Shown: positions 35,914 through 45,289, numbered from the stretch's first letter. The stretch is 64,000 nucleotides of DNA from Methanolapillus africanus (GCF_032714475.1 NZ_JAWDKD010000018.1:62001-126000); one strand, 5' to 3'. A program made the numbers and translations. The notes: generated by a model not told the origin, from the sequence alone.

Positions 35914-37191
35914 ATGGAAAAAACACCGTTGACACTCTCTGAAAAAATCTTTTCAAAAGCTTCCGGAAAAACGGCAAAAGCCGGGGATTTCGTAACGGCA
36001 AACATCGATTGCGCTATGACGCACGATATTACAGGGCCGTTGGCCGTCAAAGGTTTTTATGAAATTATGGACGGAAAGGATGAGAAAAAGGTTTGGGATC
36101 CCAAAAAGATTGTCATTTTGTTTGACCACCAGGTGCCGGCCGACTCGCTGAACGCGGCTCAAAACCATATCATGATGCGAAAATTCGCGTCCGAGCAAGG
36201 CATTTTGAATTACGATGTTTTTGAAGGCGTCTGCCACCAAGTCATGCCGGAAAAAGGACACGTCCGCCCCGGAGATTTGATTGTCGGCACCGACTCCCAC
36301 ACCTGTGCTTACGGCGCTTTCGGCGCATTTTCAACCGGTCTCGGATCCACCGACATGGCGGCTGTTTTGGCGACCGGCAAACTTTGGTTCCGCGTTCCTG
36401 AGACGCTTCGGTTTAATGTGGAAGGAAAGCTCCCCAAACACGTCTGTTCGAAAGATCTGATTCTCCACCTGATTGGGGACGTGGGCGTCGAAGGCGCGCG
36501 CTACAAAGCGGCTGAATTCGCCGGATCTACTGTTCACAACATGCAGATGCCGGAAAGAATGACCATGTCCAATATGGCCATTGAAATGGGCGGCAAAGCC
36601 GGTTTGATTGAACCGGACAGCATCACAGAAAAATACCTCCAAGAACGGATTCCCGGATTTAAACTGGATCCGTACTGGAAATCGGACAAGGACGCTGAAT
36701 TTTCAGATGTCCGCAACTATGATGTGTCCAAATTGGAACCGCAAGTGGCGTGTCCGCACAATGTGGATAACGTGAAACCGGTCACGGACGTTGCCGGAAC
36801 AAAGGTAGACCAAATTTTCGTCGGATCCTGTACGAACGGCCGTTTTGAAGACATTGAAATGATGATGAATGCGATCGGCAACGACAAGCTCGCCAAAGGC
36901 GTTCGGCTGATTGTGGTGCCGGCGTCCCGGACGGAATATATGAAAGTGCTGCGCGCCGGATATGTGGAAAAATTAATGGAACTGGGCGCCATCGTGGAAT
37001 CGCCGTGCTGCGGTCCGTGTATGGGCGGCTCGTTCGGACGGTTGGGTGACGGCGAAGTCGGTTTGTCGACGTCAAACCGCAACTTTAAAGGACGCCAGGG
37101 AAGTCCGAACTCATTTGTTTATTTGTGTTCCCCGGCAACAGCGGGGGCATCGGCGGTCACGGGCGAAATTACGGATCCGCGGAAAATCTAA
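35914..37191 (+). CDS. Homoaconitase / 3-isopropylmalate dehydratase large subunit
   Basis: This is the catalytic [4Fe-4S] subunit of an aconitase-type hydro-lyase (about 425 residues). Cluster ligands lie in SCTNGR (Cys near 306) and CCGPCMGG; GTDSHTCAYGAFGAF is also diagnostic. It should pair with a small subunit such as 11129-11626, about 24 kb away. Whether it serves leucine or coenzyme B synthesis cannot be told from the large subunit. ATG 35914 is favoured over GTG 35905, which overlaps the aggtcgtg ribosome-binding sequence. Confidence 0.92.
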   Translation: MEKTPLTLSEKIFSKASGKTAKAGDFVTANIDCAMTHDITGPLAVKGFYEIMDGKDEKKVWDPKKIVILFDHQVPADSLNAAQNHIMMRKFASEQGILNYDVFEGVCHQVMPEKGHVRPGDLIVGTDSHTCAYGAFGAFSTGLGSTDMAAVLATGKLWFRVPETLRFNVEGKLPKHVCSKDLILHLIGDVGVEGARYKAAEFAGSTVHNMQMPERMTMSNMAIEMGGKAGLIEPDSITEKYLQERIPGFKLDPYWKSDKDAEFSDVRNYDVSKLEPQVACPHNVDNVKPVTDVAGTKVDQIFVGSCTNGRFEDIEMMMNAIGNDKLAKGVRLIVVPASRTEYMKVLRAGYVEKLMELGAIVESPCCGPCMGGSFGRLGDGEVGLSTSNRNFKGRQGSPNSFVYLCSPATAGASAVTGEITDPRKI

Positions 37192-37285
37192 AAATAAAGA
37201 TTAAATAAAATTTAAAATAAATTTAAAATAAATTTAAATTGAATAACAGATTATCATTGATCTATTCACATCAGGAGACTTGACA

Positions 37286-37588
37286 TTGGAAAAAGCAGCG
37301 GATTTGTCCGTTTTAACTCAAATTTATCAGATTATTGAAGAACGTAGCAAAACACAGCCGGAAGGGTCGTATGTTTGCGCGCTTTTGAATGATCCCAAAG
37401 GCGTCAACAAGATTTTGGAAAAAGTCGGCGAGGAAGCCACGGAAACGATTTTGGCGGTCAAGGACGGCAAACGCGATGAAATCATTTATGAGACCTCGGA
37501 TTTGCTTTTCCACTTGATGGTGATGCTGTTTGAGTGCGGCGTCACGCCGGAAGACATTGCGGCCGAACTGGCCCGCCGGCACAAATAA
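37286..37588 (+). CDS. hisE: Phosphoribosyl-ATP pyrophosphatase
   Basis: HisE removes pyrophosphate from PR-ATP in histidine synthesis. The roughly 100-residue protein has VGEEATETILAVKD, RDEIIYETSDLLFHLMVML and GVTPEDIAAELARR. TTG 37286 is chosen as start because aggag lies 8-9 bp upstream; TTG 37280 is too close to it. A hairpin terminator overlaps the leader of the next gene. Confidence 0.93.
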   Translation: MEKAADLSVLTQIYQIIEERSKTQPEGSYVCALLNDPKGVNKILEKVGEEATETILAVKDGKRDEIIYETSDLLFHLMVMLFECGVTPEDIAAELARRHK

Positions 37589-37625
37589 TCAAACAACCAA
37601 ATAACCAAATAACCATTATTCAAGA

Positions 37626-37644
37626 AGAATGGGTTTCCCATTCT
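37626..37644 (+). terminator. Hairpin terminator after hisE
   Basis: 8-bp stem AGAATGGG / CCCATTCT with loop TTT, followed by ATTTTCTTTTTTT directly before the next ATG. Confidence 0.7.
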
Positions 37645-37657
37645 ATTTTCTTTTTTT

Positions 37658-38482
37658 ATGACAAATATGAGACCTGTTTCCGGGGAAAAGACGCAAAATG
37701 TTCTTTTTCAAACGGATTCCGTGAGTTTGCCGTGCCTGATTATTTATTCCGCCAAGCGCAAGCGCACGATCAGCTATACGGTTCGGTACGATTCGGACGA
37801 AGCGTCGCTTTTTGTGCGCGCGCCATCCGGTTTGTCATCCAAAGACGTGCTTTCGATTTTGTCTGATAACGAAAAAAACGTGTCCGAGCTTTTGGACAAA
37901 GCCGTCAAAAAACAAGACGCAGCTATTAAAGAATCCAAGAAAACCTACCGCAACGGCAGCATTTTTCATTACATGGGCCGGGAATACGCCTTGGCGGTCT
38001 TTTTTGTTGATAAAGAAGACAACCGGAGCAACAAAATCGACGTCCGGCTTTTGGACGGACAATTAAAAGCGTACCTGCCGGCGAAAATGCTTCATCTGAC
38101 GCAGGAAGAATGTGAAAAAAAGATCAAAAAGGCAGTTGAAGCGTTTTATATGGAGCAGGCCGACGTTTTTTTCAACGCCCGCGTCGATTATTTTGCGGAA
38201 AAATATTTGCCGCTGCTTGGCAAAAAACCGATTGCCGTCAAGGCCCAGTATTACAAAGGAAAATGGGGTTGCTGTTCGTCCGACAACGAAATCCGGCTCA
38301 ACTGGACGCTGATCCAAGCCGATACGCCCATTATTGATTATATTATTGTTCACGAGCTTTGCCACATCCGCCATAAGAATCATTCCGCCGACTTTTGGAA
38401 TCTGGTCGAAACGATCGATCCGAATTATAAGGAAAAGCAGAAATGGTTAAAGGACAATGGCTGGGTTTTGGGACTTTTGTAA
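37658..38482 (+). CDS. YgjP/M48-like zinc metallopeptidase (DUF45)
   Basis: This is a 274-residue soluble protein. The C-terminal metallopeptidase motif HELCHIRHKNHSADFW contains HExxH and the third histidine; upstream YYKGKWGCCSSDNEIRLNW is the conserved DUF45 block. The N-terminal half is the usual beta-rich part of the family. No ribosome-binding site precedes the ATG; only T-rich terminator DNA does. YgjP-type proteins occur near restriction systems in bacteria, but no such genes are here. Function unknown. Confidence 0.85.
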   Translation: MTNMRPVSGEKTQNVLFQTDSVSLPCLIIYSAKRKRTISYTVRYDSDEASLFVRAPSGLSSKDVLSILSDNEKNVSELLDKAVKKQDAAIKESKKTYRNGSIFHYMGREYALAVFFVDKEDNRSNKIDVRLLDGQLKAYLPAKMLHLTQEECEKKIKKAVEAFYMEQADVFFNARVDYFAEKYLPLLGKKPIAVKAQYYKGKWGCCSSDNEIRLNWTLIQADTPIIDYIIVHELCHIRHKNHSADFWNLVETIDPNYKEKQKWLKDNGWVLGLL

Positions 38483-38522
38483 TTGTTTTTTTGTTTTTTT
38501 GTTTTTTTGCGGCGGGCGGCAG

Positions 38523-38539
38523 GCGCGCGCGTTATGGCG
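38523..38539 (+). repeat. GCGCGCGTTAY motif, copy 10
   Basis: Reads GCGCGCGCGTTATGGCG after T-tracts and GCGGCGGGCGGCAG, followed by GCACTTTTTCT. It lies 40 bp after the metallopeptidase gene and is linked by an AAAAACCGTTCCCC segment to element G. Confidence 0.82.
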
Positions 38540-38625
38540 GCACTTTTTCTTTTTGAATCAGTCGAGCCGGTCTGCGATTTCTAATTTATGATATCAAAAA
38601 CCGTTCCCCTCATTTCTAATTTTGA

Positions 38626-38685
38626 GTCAAGCAAACCATCCTGCATAAACAGACGCGTACCGTGTCTGTTTATGCGGATGTCGCA
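38626..38685. repeat. Palindromic element, locus G (solo type 1 end)
   Basis: GTCAAGCAAACCATCCTG followed by stem GCATAAACAGACGCG-TAC-CGTGTCTGTTTATGC (one G-T mismatch). There is no partner end. The rest of the gap to cobQ is AT-rich; no cobalamin riboswitch pattern was seen. Confidence 0.75.
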
Positions 38686-38957
38686 AACGATCGGGATTGG
38701 ATAAATTAGAATATTTTAAAATTCAAATTAATTTTTTTCTCCAATATTTATTCTTTTTTTCAGAAACAAAAAATTTGAGGGGAAGGATACTTATCAACTA
38801 AATCTGATTTACATGAGGAACCAAATCCTTTATTAATCATGCTCGATTAAAACATTATGTTTATTATTGAATCCGAAATTGTTTGAACGATGGTCGGTTG
38901 TTTCAAACGCCTTCTACATTCAAATCCATACCACAATCGATGGAGGGAACTATTTTC

Positions 38958-40472
38958 ATGAACGCAAAAACACTTCTTGTCCTTGGGACGTCTTCTGACG
39001 CCGGAAAAAGTTCTATTGTCACGGCAATATGTAAAATATTGTCTGAAAACTACAAAGTTGCGCCCTTTAAAGCCCAAAATATGAGTTTAAATTCCTGGGT
39101 TTCCAAGGACGGCAAAGAAATCAGTTTTGCGCAAGTGATTCAGGCGTGGGCCGCCGGAGCGGAACCGATTCCCGAAATGAATCCGGTTGTCTTAAAACCC
39201 AAAGGCGACAGCATCTCTCAAGTGGTCGTTCTCGGCGAACATTACGCCGACCGGACCGCCGGCAACTATTACGAATCCATTGATGAAATGTTTCAAATTT
39301 TAAACCGCGCGCTCTCGAAACTTGAAGAAAACTTTGACGTGATCGTCATGGAAGGCGCCGGCGGCGCGGCCGAAATCAACCTCTACGACCGCGATATCGT
39401 CAACATCGGCACGGCCCGCCTCACCAACGCCCCGATTATTCTGGTCGGCGACATTGAGCGCGGCGGCGTTTTTGCAAGCTTGTACGGAACCATTGCGCTT
39501 TTGCCGGAAGACGTCCGCAAAAACGTCAAAGGATTCGTCATCAACAAATTCCGGGGCGATCCGGCCATTTTAAAGCCCGGGCTTGACCAGCTGGAAGAAA
39601 TGACCGGCATCCCGGTTCTCGGCGTGATGCCGTACTTTAAACTCAGAATTCCGTCCGAAGACTCGATGTCTTTCCATGAAAAAGCCGGCTCCGGCGCGAT
39701 TCCGGAGGAAAAGAAAGGCCGCGGCCAAAAAACAGGCCTTGAAATTGCAGTCATTCAGCTGCCGAAGATTTCTCATTTCAACGATTTCGAGATTTTGGAA
39801 TCGGAAGCCCTTGTCCGGTATGTTCAGCCGGAAGATCCGCTTAAAAACAGCGGCAAATGTCCGGATTTAATTATTATTCCGGGATCCGGAACGCCGCTTC
39901 AGGATTTGAAAGCGCTGAAAGAAAGCGGCATGATGGAGCAGATTTTAGAACTGAGAAAGGAATGCAGCTGTCCGATCATCGGCGTCGGCGAAGGATACCA
40001 GCTTCTCGGAAAAACGCTGAAGGATCCGTCCGGAAACAAAGTCGCCGGTTTCGGTCTTTTGGACTGCGATACTGTTTATGAAATGGAAGAAGGATACAGC
40101 GAAAAACCGGAACGGATCATGACGGTCATCAACAGCAAGGCCGGTGTGAACACCGGCCTTTTAAAAGAAGTCTCCGGAATGACGGTCGAAGGGTTCTTTG
40201 CCCACAGCGGCAAAACGAATACAAAAGCGCCGATTTTCGGCGACGACGGCGCAGTGAGCACGGACGGCATGGTTCTCGGTACGTTTATGCACGGTCTTTT
40301 TGACAACAAAGCCTTCCGAAAAGCACTTTTAAAATACTTGGCCGCCCGCAAAGGAATCCAGTATGTCGAAGAAGAAGACTTTACGGTTCAGGACGGATTT
40401 GCCGAACTGGCTGATGTTTTTGAAAAGAATGTGGATATGGAAGCCATTTATAAAATCATGGGATTAAAATAA
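38958..40472 (+). CDS. cobQ: Cobyric acid synthase, CobQ/CbiP, lacking the glutaminase cysteine
   Basis: CobQ amidates four side chains of adenosylcobyrinic diamide using ATP and glutamine. The N-terminal dethiobiotin-synthetase-like domain is intact (GTSSDAGKS, KAQNMSLNSW, VMEGAGGAAEINL, GDIERGGVFAS). In the C-terminal class I amidotransferase domain the usual GICGGYQ is GVGEGYQ, so the catalytic Cys is Gly (residue 344, codon GGC at 39987); His 445 in TFMHGLFDN remains. ATG 38958 has tggaggga about 10 bp upstream. The substitution predicts loss of glutaminase activity; free ammonia or another glutaminase could supply nitrogen. A hairpin overlaps the stop. Confidence 0.9.
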   Translation: MNAKTLLVLGTSSDAGKSSIVTAICKILSENYKVAPFKAQNMSLNSWVSKDGKEISFAQVIQAWAAGAEPIPEMNPVVLKPKGDSISQVVVLGEHYADRTAGNYYESIDEMFQILNRALSKLEENFDVIVMEGAGGAAEINLYDRDIVNIGTARLTNAPIILVGDIERGGVFASLYGTIALLPEDVRKNVKGFVINKFRGDPAILKPGLDQLEEMTGIPVLGVMPYFKLRIPSEDSMSFHEKAGSGAIPEEKKGRGQKTGLEIAVIQLPKISHFNDFEILESEALVRYVQPEDPLKNSGKCPDLIIIPGSGTPLQDLKALKESGMMEQILELRKECSCPIIGVGEGYQLLGKTLKDPSGNKVAGFGLLDCDTVYEMEEGYSEKPERIMTVINSKAGVNTGLLKEVSGMTVEGFFAHSGKTNTKAPIFGDDGAVSTDGMVLGTFMHGLFDNKAFRKALLKYLAARKGIQYVEEEDFTVQDGFAELADVFEKNVDMEAIYKIMGLK

Positions 40473-40499
40473 AAGCGGAATCATTTTCCCTTTTATTTT
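40466..40499 (+). terminator. Hairpin terminator overlapping the cobQ stop
   Basis: AAAATAAAAG pairs with CTTTTATTTT around a 14-base loop, then T-rich DNA. Confidence 0.55.
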
Positions 40500-40567
40500 A
40501 TTTTCTTATTTTTCACTTTTCCTTTCGTTTTCTCTTTTTGCTTTTCCTTTTTTTGAGTGACGGCGCC

Positions 40568-40582
40568 GCGCGCATTATAGCG
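40568..40582 (+). repeat. GCGCGCGTTAY motif, copy 11 (variant)
   Basis: Reads GCGCGCATTATAGCG, downstream of cobQ and in its direction, after CCTTTTTTTGAG. Confidence 0.65.
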
Positions 40583-40760
40583 TTCGTTTCACAGGCGTTT
40601 TTCGAAAAAATGGGATTGAGTTTTTATTTTTTCCCGGTTTTTGATCCGCTGCACTTGCCGTATTCGAAAAAACAAAATCATACAAAAAAAGAAACCATCC
40701 GGTCATCAAATCAAAAAAGGATAAAAATTAAAGAATCAAAAAATATAAAATCGGTATCGG

Positions 40761-41081
40761 TCAAATGCCGACACTTTGAGGCGATTTTCCAACCATCATT
40801 TTTATGATGTCAATGTATTCGTCTTTGACAGTGTAAACGATGGGTGTTTTGTATGACTCTTTGTGTGATTTCAAGATCCCGACTTTGGATTGAATATATC
40901 CGATCATGGACGCCACTTCGTTTCGAGTGACTGTATATTCTTTTGAAATCAAATCGTGGATTTGGTCGACGGTAAATTCTTTGCATTTAATGACGAGGTC
41001 CAGGAACTTTTTTCTGTAACCATTCACGTCAGCCGCAACGAATTTTTCGAGTCTTGTCATAATACTGGCTTTTAATGACAT
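40761..41081 (-). CDS. DUF2551 protein, predicted winged-helix
   Basis: This is about 106 residues from MSLKASIM; the frame is open to 41105. The sequence (RKKFLDLVIKCKEFTVDQIH, TVTRNEVASMIGYIQSKVGI, YTVKDEYIDIIKMM) fits DUF2551, a small methanogen family with a winged-helix-like pattern. A DNA-binding role is possible but unproven. It is divergent from the unknown gene at 41385. Confidence 0.75.
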   Translation of the reverse strand: MSLKASIMTRLEKFVAADVNGYRKKFLDLVIKCKEFTVDQIHDLISKEYTVTRNEVASMIGYIQSKVGILKSHKESYKTPIVYTVKDEYIDIIKMMVGKSPQSVGI

Positions 41082-41316
41082 AAAATCGAGGCCCCCTTTT
41101 TTCAATCTTTCAGGAATTGTGTGATACTTATTTGATCACAGCCGGTAAACAATACCAACTATGACGTAATCCTTTATATTTTTAATTGTGGCGAATGTTT
41201 TGCTCAGTTGTGTTCTATCAAACTGTTAAGTTTTGATAATCGCAACGGAACAAACGGTAAATTCATAAATATAGTCAACTATATTTACAATCTGTATTTA
41301 AATAATAGATAAGAGA

Positions 41317-41328
41317 TTATATATAAAT
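41317..41328 (+). promoter_or_regulatory. TATA box before gene 41385
   Basis: TTATATATAAAT lies about 60 bp before ATG 41385, a good archaeal TATA match. Confidence 0.5.
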
Positions 41329-41384
41329 CTTATGTTCAAATATAACTGTTATATGGGTTATCTACTACATTGCGGGTTAACAAT

Positions 41385-42101
41385 ATGACTTACCAATACA
41401 GCCGAAAAAACCATCAACTTTTTTGGAACGGCAAAAAGTTGCAGCTCATTGATTCCGAAATGAATGAGATCGGCGCCTGCGTCAAATGTAAAAGTCCGCT
41501 TGAGTCGGTGAGTTCATACAAATTTGAATTTGATTCGGAATCGTCAGCCGTTTCGGACGCGCCGGCTTACGCCGTCGTCTCAAAATGTGTCTCATGTTTC
41601 TCATTTTATGCGGATATTTATGATTTGAATTGGTCGTGGATCGATGAAACCGAACCTGTTCTGATTGAAGACGCCGGCCCGGCGGATGAAACCGCAGCCG
41701 GCAATATTTCGGGTACGTCTGTCACTCAAATACCGCCTGAATATGAATCGACTACAAAAACGGTCAATCCAATGACAGCAACCGAATCAGAATATTCGGA
41801 AAAAGAAGACGTCACGATAAATAATAATCCGGTCACCGGTTCGCCTTCTTCCAAATCCGGTCCTAAAAAAACAAGATCCCGGAAATACAAAATCCCTGTT
41901 TATTCGGATATTGTCTCATCTGCTGACGATTTGAATCAGATCCCGATGATCCAGCTCAAATCTGTTTTTTCGGAAGCCGAAGTTGAAGCCATGTTTGCCA
42001 AAGCAAATGGTGAAAAACCAATCCGGCAATATTTCCACCGGGCCAAGAAAAAATATCCGGTTTTTGAGGAAATTTTCGGCATTAAAATTGATATCAATTA
42101 A
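41385..42101 (+). CDS. Zinc-ribbon protein of unknown function
   Basis: This is 238 residues from ATG 41385 (an in-frame TTG at 41370 is possible). The N-terminal domain has two CxxC pairs (CVKCKSPLES and KCVSCFSFY), a likely zinc ribbon. The middle (about 80-165) is low complexity, rich in Thr, Ser, Glu and Pro. The C-terminal 60 residues (IPVYSDIVSSADDLNQIPMI, FSEAEVEAMFAKANGEKPIR) look like a compact helical domain. I do not recognise the family; a nucleic-acid-binding role would fit. Confidence 0.75.
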   Translation: MTYQYSRKNHQLFWNGKKLQLIDSEMNEIGACVKCKSPLESVSSYKFEFDSESSAVSDAPAYAVVSKCVSCFSFYADIYDLNWSWIDETEPVLIEDAGPADETAAGNISGTSVTQIPPEYESTTKTVNPMTATESEYSEKEDVTINNNPVTGSPSSKSGPKKTRSRKYKIPVYSDIVSSADDLNQIPMIQLKSVFSEAEVEAMFAKANGEKPIRQYFHRAKKKYPVFEEIFGIKIDIN

Positions 42102-42181
42102 TTCGTCCGCAAGAGTCATGATGTAATAAAATATAGTGACGCTGATTTAATTAAAATTAAGCATTAAATTAAAAATATTAT

Positions 42182-42277
42182 ATGGAAATTTCTTTCTCTT
42201 TAGGATTTAAAAATGATGTCTCAAATTTTCATATTATCCAGAAAATAGAACTAAAAGTTTCGATTTATATTCTTTAA
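42182..42277 (+). other. Short AT-rich open frame, possible gene remnant
   Basis: A 31-codon frame beginning MEISFSLGFKNDVSNFHIIQ, in otherwise non-coding DNA. It reads like protein but has no ribosome-binding site or known match; it may be part of a decayed gene. Confidence 0.2.
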
Positions 42278-42607
42278 CTAAAATATAATTGTAAGGATTA
42301 TATATATAGTATAATTTAATACAATGGGTGTATTTTAATTCAATAATATATTAGTTTATCATCTCTTAAGTTATCGTTCTTCATAAATTAAATAATACTG
42401 TGTAGAAAAATAATACTATATTTATATATGTAATTTTGAGCTAGTGAGTCTATAGTATTTAGTCCAAATGTTGACAGAAAAACATAGTAATCTTTTTAAA
42501 AAATATTAGTTGAAATTAATTATTTTTTTGAAAGATTGGATTTTTAAATTTTTGGTCCAACCGGATCAAAAATAATCTGAAATATATTGTTCATAATATT
42601 TATGTGA

Positions 42608-42784
42608 ATGAAATTTGAAACGGATCATTTTTTGAAAAAATGTGTATTTTTGATAACTCATTTATTCCAAAGACATTATGAATATGATGTTTTAGGACTA
42701 TTTAATCCCCATTTAGTGCAAAAAAGATTATTCTTTGAACATAGCAGCCAAAAAAACAAGCTATTCCTAAAGACATTGGAATAA
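42608..42784 (+). pseudogene. Possible gene relic in the 1.4 kb AT-rich gap
   Basis: A 58-codon frame (with HLFQRHYEYDVLGLFNPHLV) stops at TAA 42782 and continues in the same frame for 27 more codons (IVREINLALFYQKCIQ) before the next stop. Upstream frames are closed. This looks like the end of a degraded gene, of unknown family. The remainder of 42102-43547 is A/T-rich with no RNA gene or repeat of the A to J type. Confidence 0.3.
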
Positions 42785-43440
42785 TCGAAAAACAAAATTG
42801 TTCGGGAAATAAATCTGGCGTTATTTTATCAAAAATGTATTCAAAATAAATATTATAAGTTTGGTTAATTTTTAAAAAAACCGGCTTTTTAAAAATTGAC
42901 TTAACCCGAAATGAGCCTGAGTAATTCCGGCCGGATATTTTAAACATGAAAATCAAATTTTAAATTTTGAATTTTTTAAAAAATTTTGAAGAAATATGTA
43001 TTATAAAATGACTATGTTTATTAAAGATTATTTGAATTACGGCATTAAGACAAAATATGATGATTTTGTCATAATTGAAATAGATTTTAAAAAATATATT
43101 AATTTTAAAAATAATAGAAATGTTTGAAAAATAGTTTGACAGTATTTTTGCCAATTTCAGACCAAATTTTATCAAATAATTTTAGACAACTATTTAAAAA
43201 TATTACAATGAATGAATAAAATAGATTTTACAAATAATATGTTAAACTAACATAATTTGAAATTCAGAATCTATGCAAATTAATCCCAAAAATGAATAAA
43301 AAGAATAGATGTTAAATAATATATATCCGACAGATTTTAAACTAGATATTATCAAAAAATTATATTATAAGATATATTTTTGAATATCTTTTGAAATTAT
43401 ATAAGAATTCGTTCTGATGAAACTATAATATATACAACAA

Positions 43441-43452
43441 ATTTATATAAAT
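43441..43452 (+). promoter_or_regulatory. TATA-like box before the PPK2 gene
   Basis: ATTTATATAAAT lies about 100 bp before ATG 43548; another candidate, AATATATAC, is at 43426. Confidence 0.4.
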
Positions 43453-43547
43453 TAGATTCAATTAAAATGAATAATTTTCAAATTGTTGTCATTTAAATAT
43501 CTTAATGCCCATTTTTACAGTAAATGATCTGATAGGATGTGAAAACG

Positions 43548-45191
43548 ATGGTTTTGTCTAAAGTAACCATTGATATTCCGAAAAACAAAACGTACAAAGA
43601 CCTTATTGAAGAATACGGGGATGAGCTCGGGGTTTTGCAGCGCGAAGTCCGCCGGCTGAATCTTTCTGTGAATGTTGTTTTTGAAGGCTGGTATGATTCG
43701 TTTGTCGGAGAAATCATTAACCAACAACTGCTTCCGCTCGACTCTCGTGGATTTGATTTTTATTTTACGGAAGCACCGACATCTGAAGAACGCAAAAAAC
43801 CGTTTATGACCCGGTTCAGCCAAAAAATCGCGCCGAAAGGAAAACTGGCGGTTTTCGACCGCAGCTGGTACATGCGCGGCGTCATTGAACAACTGATGGA
43901 CGACTCCAATCCGCTCATGTGCGGCCAAAACCCGGCGCTTGATGACAATGCGCTTTCTTTGTTTACGGAAACCACTAAAAAAGAAATCATTCACACGGAA
44001 CGGTTTGACCGGCTCATCGACAACATCAACGGTTTTGAAAAAACGTTAACCGACGACAATAATATTCTCATCAAGATTTATTTCGGCATTTCCAAAGAAG
44101 ACCGCGTCAAACGCAAAAATTCCTGGAAAAAGACCATCCCGTACATCATCGACAAGCGGTCGATGGAAAAAGTTTACCGGGAAGACATTTACGTCATCAA
44201 AGAGCTTTTGGACCGCACGCATACGGAACATTCGCCCTGGAGCTTAATTCTTGTTAAGCAGGATTTGGATCTGGCCATTCTTCAGACCATGAAAACCATT
44301 ATCGACCAGCTGAAGCCGGCGATCGAACACGCGCAGCTGAAATTGGAAAAAGAATACCGCAACGGTGAAAACATACCGGACATTGAGAAAATTGATGAGC
44401 TCACCGGCGAAAAGGAAATTGTTCACTATGAAGACCGGTATGCCGATCACTTGGCCAAAGTGAATTTGACCAAAGCGTACGGCAAAAAAGATTATAAGAA
44501 AAAATTAAAGAAATATCAAAACCGGCTGGCATTTTTACATTACGTTCTTTATTCTCAGAAAAAGGCGATGGTTTTGGTTTTCGAAGGCTGGGACGCCGCC
44601 GGAAAAGGCGGCAGCATCAAACGGATTGTCCAGTCGATGAACCCGCGTTTCTACCGCGTGATTCCGATTGCAAGCCCGACGGACGTCGACTTGCGCCACC
44701 ACTATCTCTGGCGTTTCTTAGACGGCATTCCGACCTGCGGCAAGACATCCATTTACGACCGCAGCTGGTACGGCCGTGTGATGGTGGAGCGCGTCGAGCA
44801 TTTCTGTACGGAAGAAGAGTGGCACCGCGCTTACGACGAAATCAATTTGTTTGAAAAAATGCTCACCGATTCCGGCATGATTGTGATCAAATTCTGGCTG
44901 CACGTCAGCAAAGAAAAGCAATTGGAACGGTTTAACGCACGGGCGGCCAATCCGCTGAAGCAGTGGAAATTAACCGACGAGGACTGGCGCAACCGGGAAA
45001 AATGGGATCAATATTATAACGCCGTCAACCAAATGATTGAAGAGACCAGCACTAAAAACGCGCCGTGGGTCATCGTTGAGTCGGACGACAAATATTACGC
45101 CCGGGTTAAAATCTTAAAAACCATCATCAAACACATTGAAAAAGAGATTCCGGGACAGGAAAAAGTGAATAAGAAGAACTTGAATGAATAA
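43548..45191 (+). CDS. Two-domain polyphosphate kinase 2 family protein (PAP-like)
   Basis: This is about 547 residues with two PPK2 domains, the form known as polyphosphate:AMP phosphotransferase. The C-terminal domain is intact: Walker A FEGWDAAGKGG and DRSWYGRVMVERV. In the N-terminal domain the P-loop is degenerate (FEGWYDSFVGE), while FDRSWYMRGVIEQ remains, so only the C-terminal domain should be catalytic. It would phosphorylate AMP with polyphosphate. ATG 43548 is preferred; GTG 43539 is within the aggatgtga ribosome-binding region. A perfect terminator follows. Confidence 0.9.
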   Translation: MVLSKVTIDIPKNKTYKDLIEEYGDELGVLQREVRRLNLSVNVVFEGWYDSFVGEIINQQLLPLDSRGFDFYFTEAPTSEERKKPFMTRFSQKIAPKGKLAVFDRSWYMRGVIEQLMDDSNPLMCGQNPALDDNALSLFTETTKKEIIHTERFDRLIDNINGFEKTLTDDNNILIKIYFGISKEDRVKRKNSWKKTIPYIIDKRSMEKVYREDIYVIKELLDRTHTEHSPWSLILVKQDLDLAILQTMKTIIDQLKPAIEHAQLKLEKEYRNGENIPDIEKIDELTGEKEIVHYEDRYADHLAKVNLTKAYGKKDYKKKLKKYQNRLAFLHYVLYSQKKAMVLVFEGWDAAGKGGSIKRIVQSMNPRFYRVIPIASPTDVDLRHHYLWRFLDGIPTCGKTSIYDRSWYGRVMVERVEHFCTEEEWHRAYDEINLFEKMLTDSGMIVIKFWLHVSKEKQLERFNARAANPLKQWKLTDEDWRNREKWDQYYNAVNQMIEETSTKNAPWVIVESDDKYYARVKILKTIIKHIEKEIPGQEKVNKKNLNE

Positions 45192-45207
45192 AAAAGAAAA
45201 AAATCTA

Positions 45208-45232
45208 AAATCGGGAAATATTTTCCCGATTT
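45208..45232 (+). terminator. Hairpin terminator after PPK2
   Basis: Perfect 11-bp stem AAATCGGGAAA / TTTCCCGATTT with loop TAT, followed by CTTTTTTA. Confidence 0.75.
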
Positions 45233-45272
45233 CTTTTTTAATTTTGTGTTCGTTTTTTGAACCGCAGCGCCG

Positions 45273-45289
45273 GCGCGCGCGTTATGGCG
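45273..45289 (+). repeat. GCGCGCGTTAY motif, copy 12
   Basis: Reads GCGCGCGCGTTATGGCG, 41 bp after the PPK2 terminator and in that gene's direction. It is followed by TGCGTTTTCTT. Confidence 0.8.

Noticed and set aside
38690..38957. Cobalamin riboswitch before cobQ
   Set aside because: No B12-box-like conserved stretch or suitable hairpins were found in the leader.
42702..43175. Two minus-strand open frames in the AT-rich gap
   Set aside because: Composition is what AT-rich DNA gives by chance, starts lack ribosome-binding sites, and no motif is seen.
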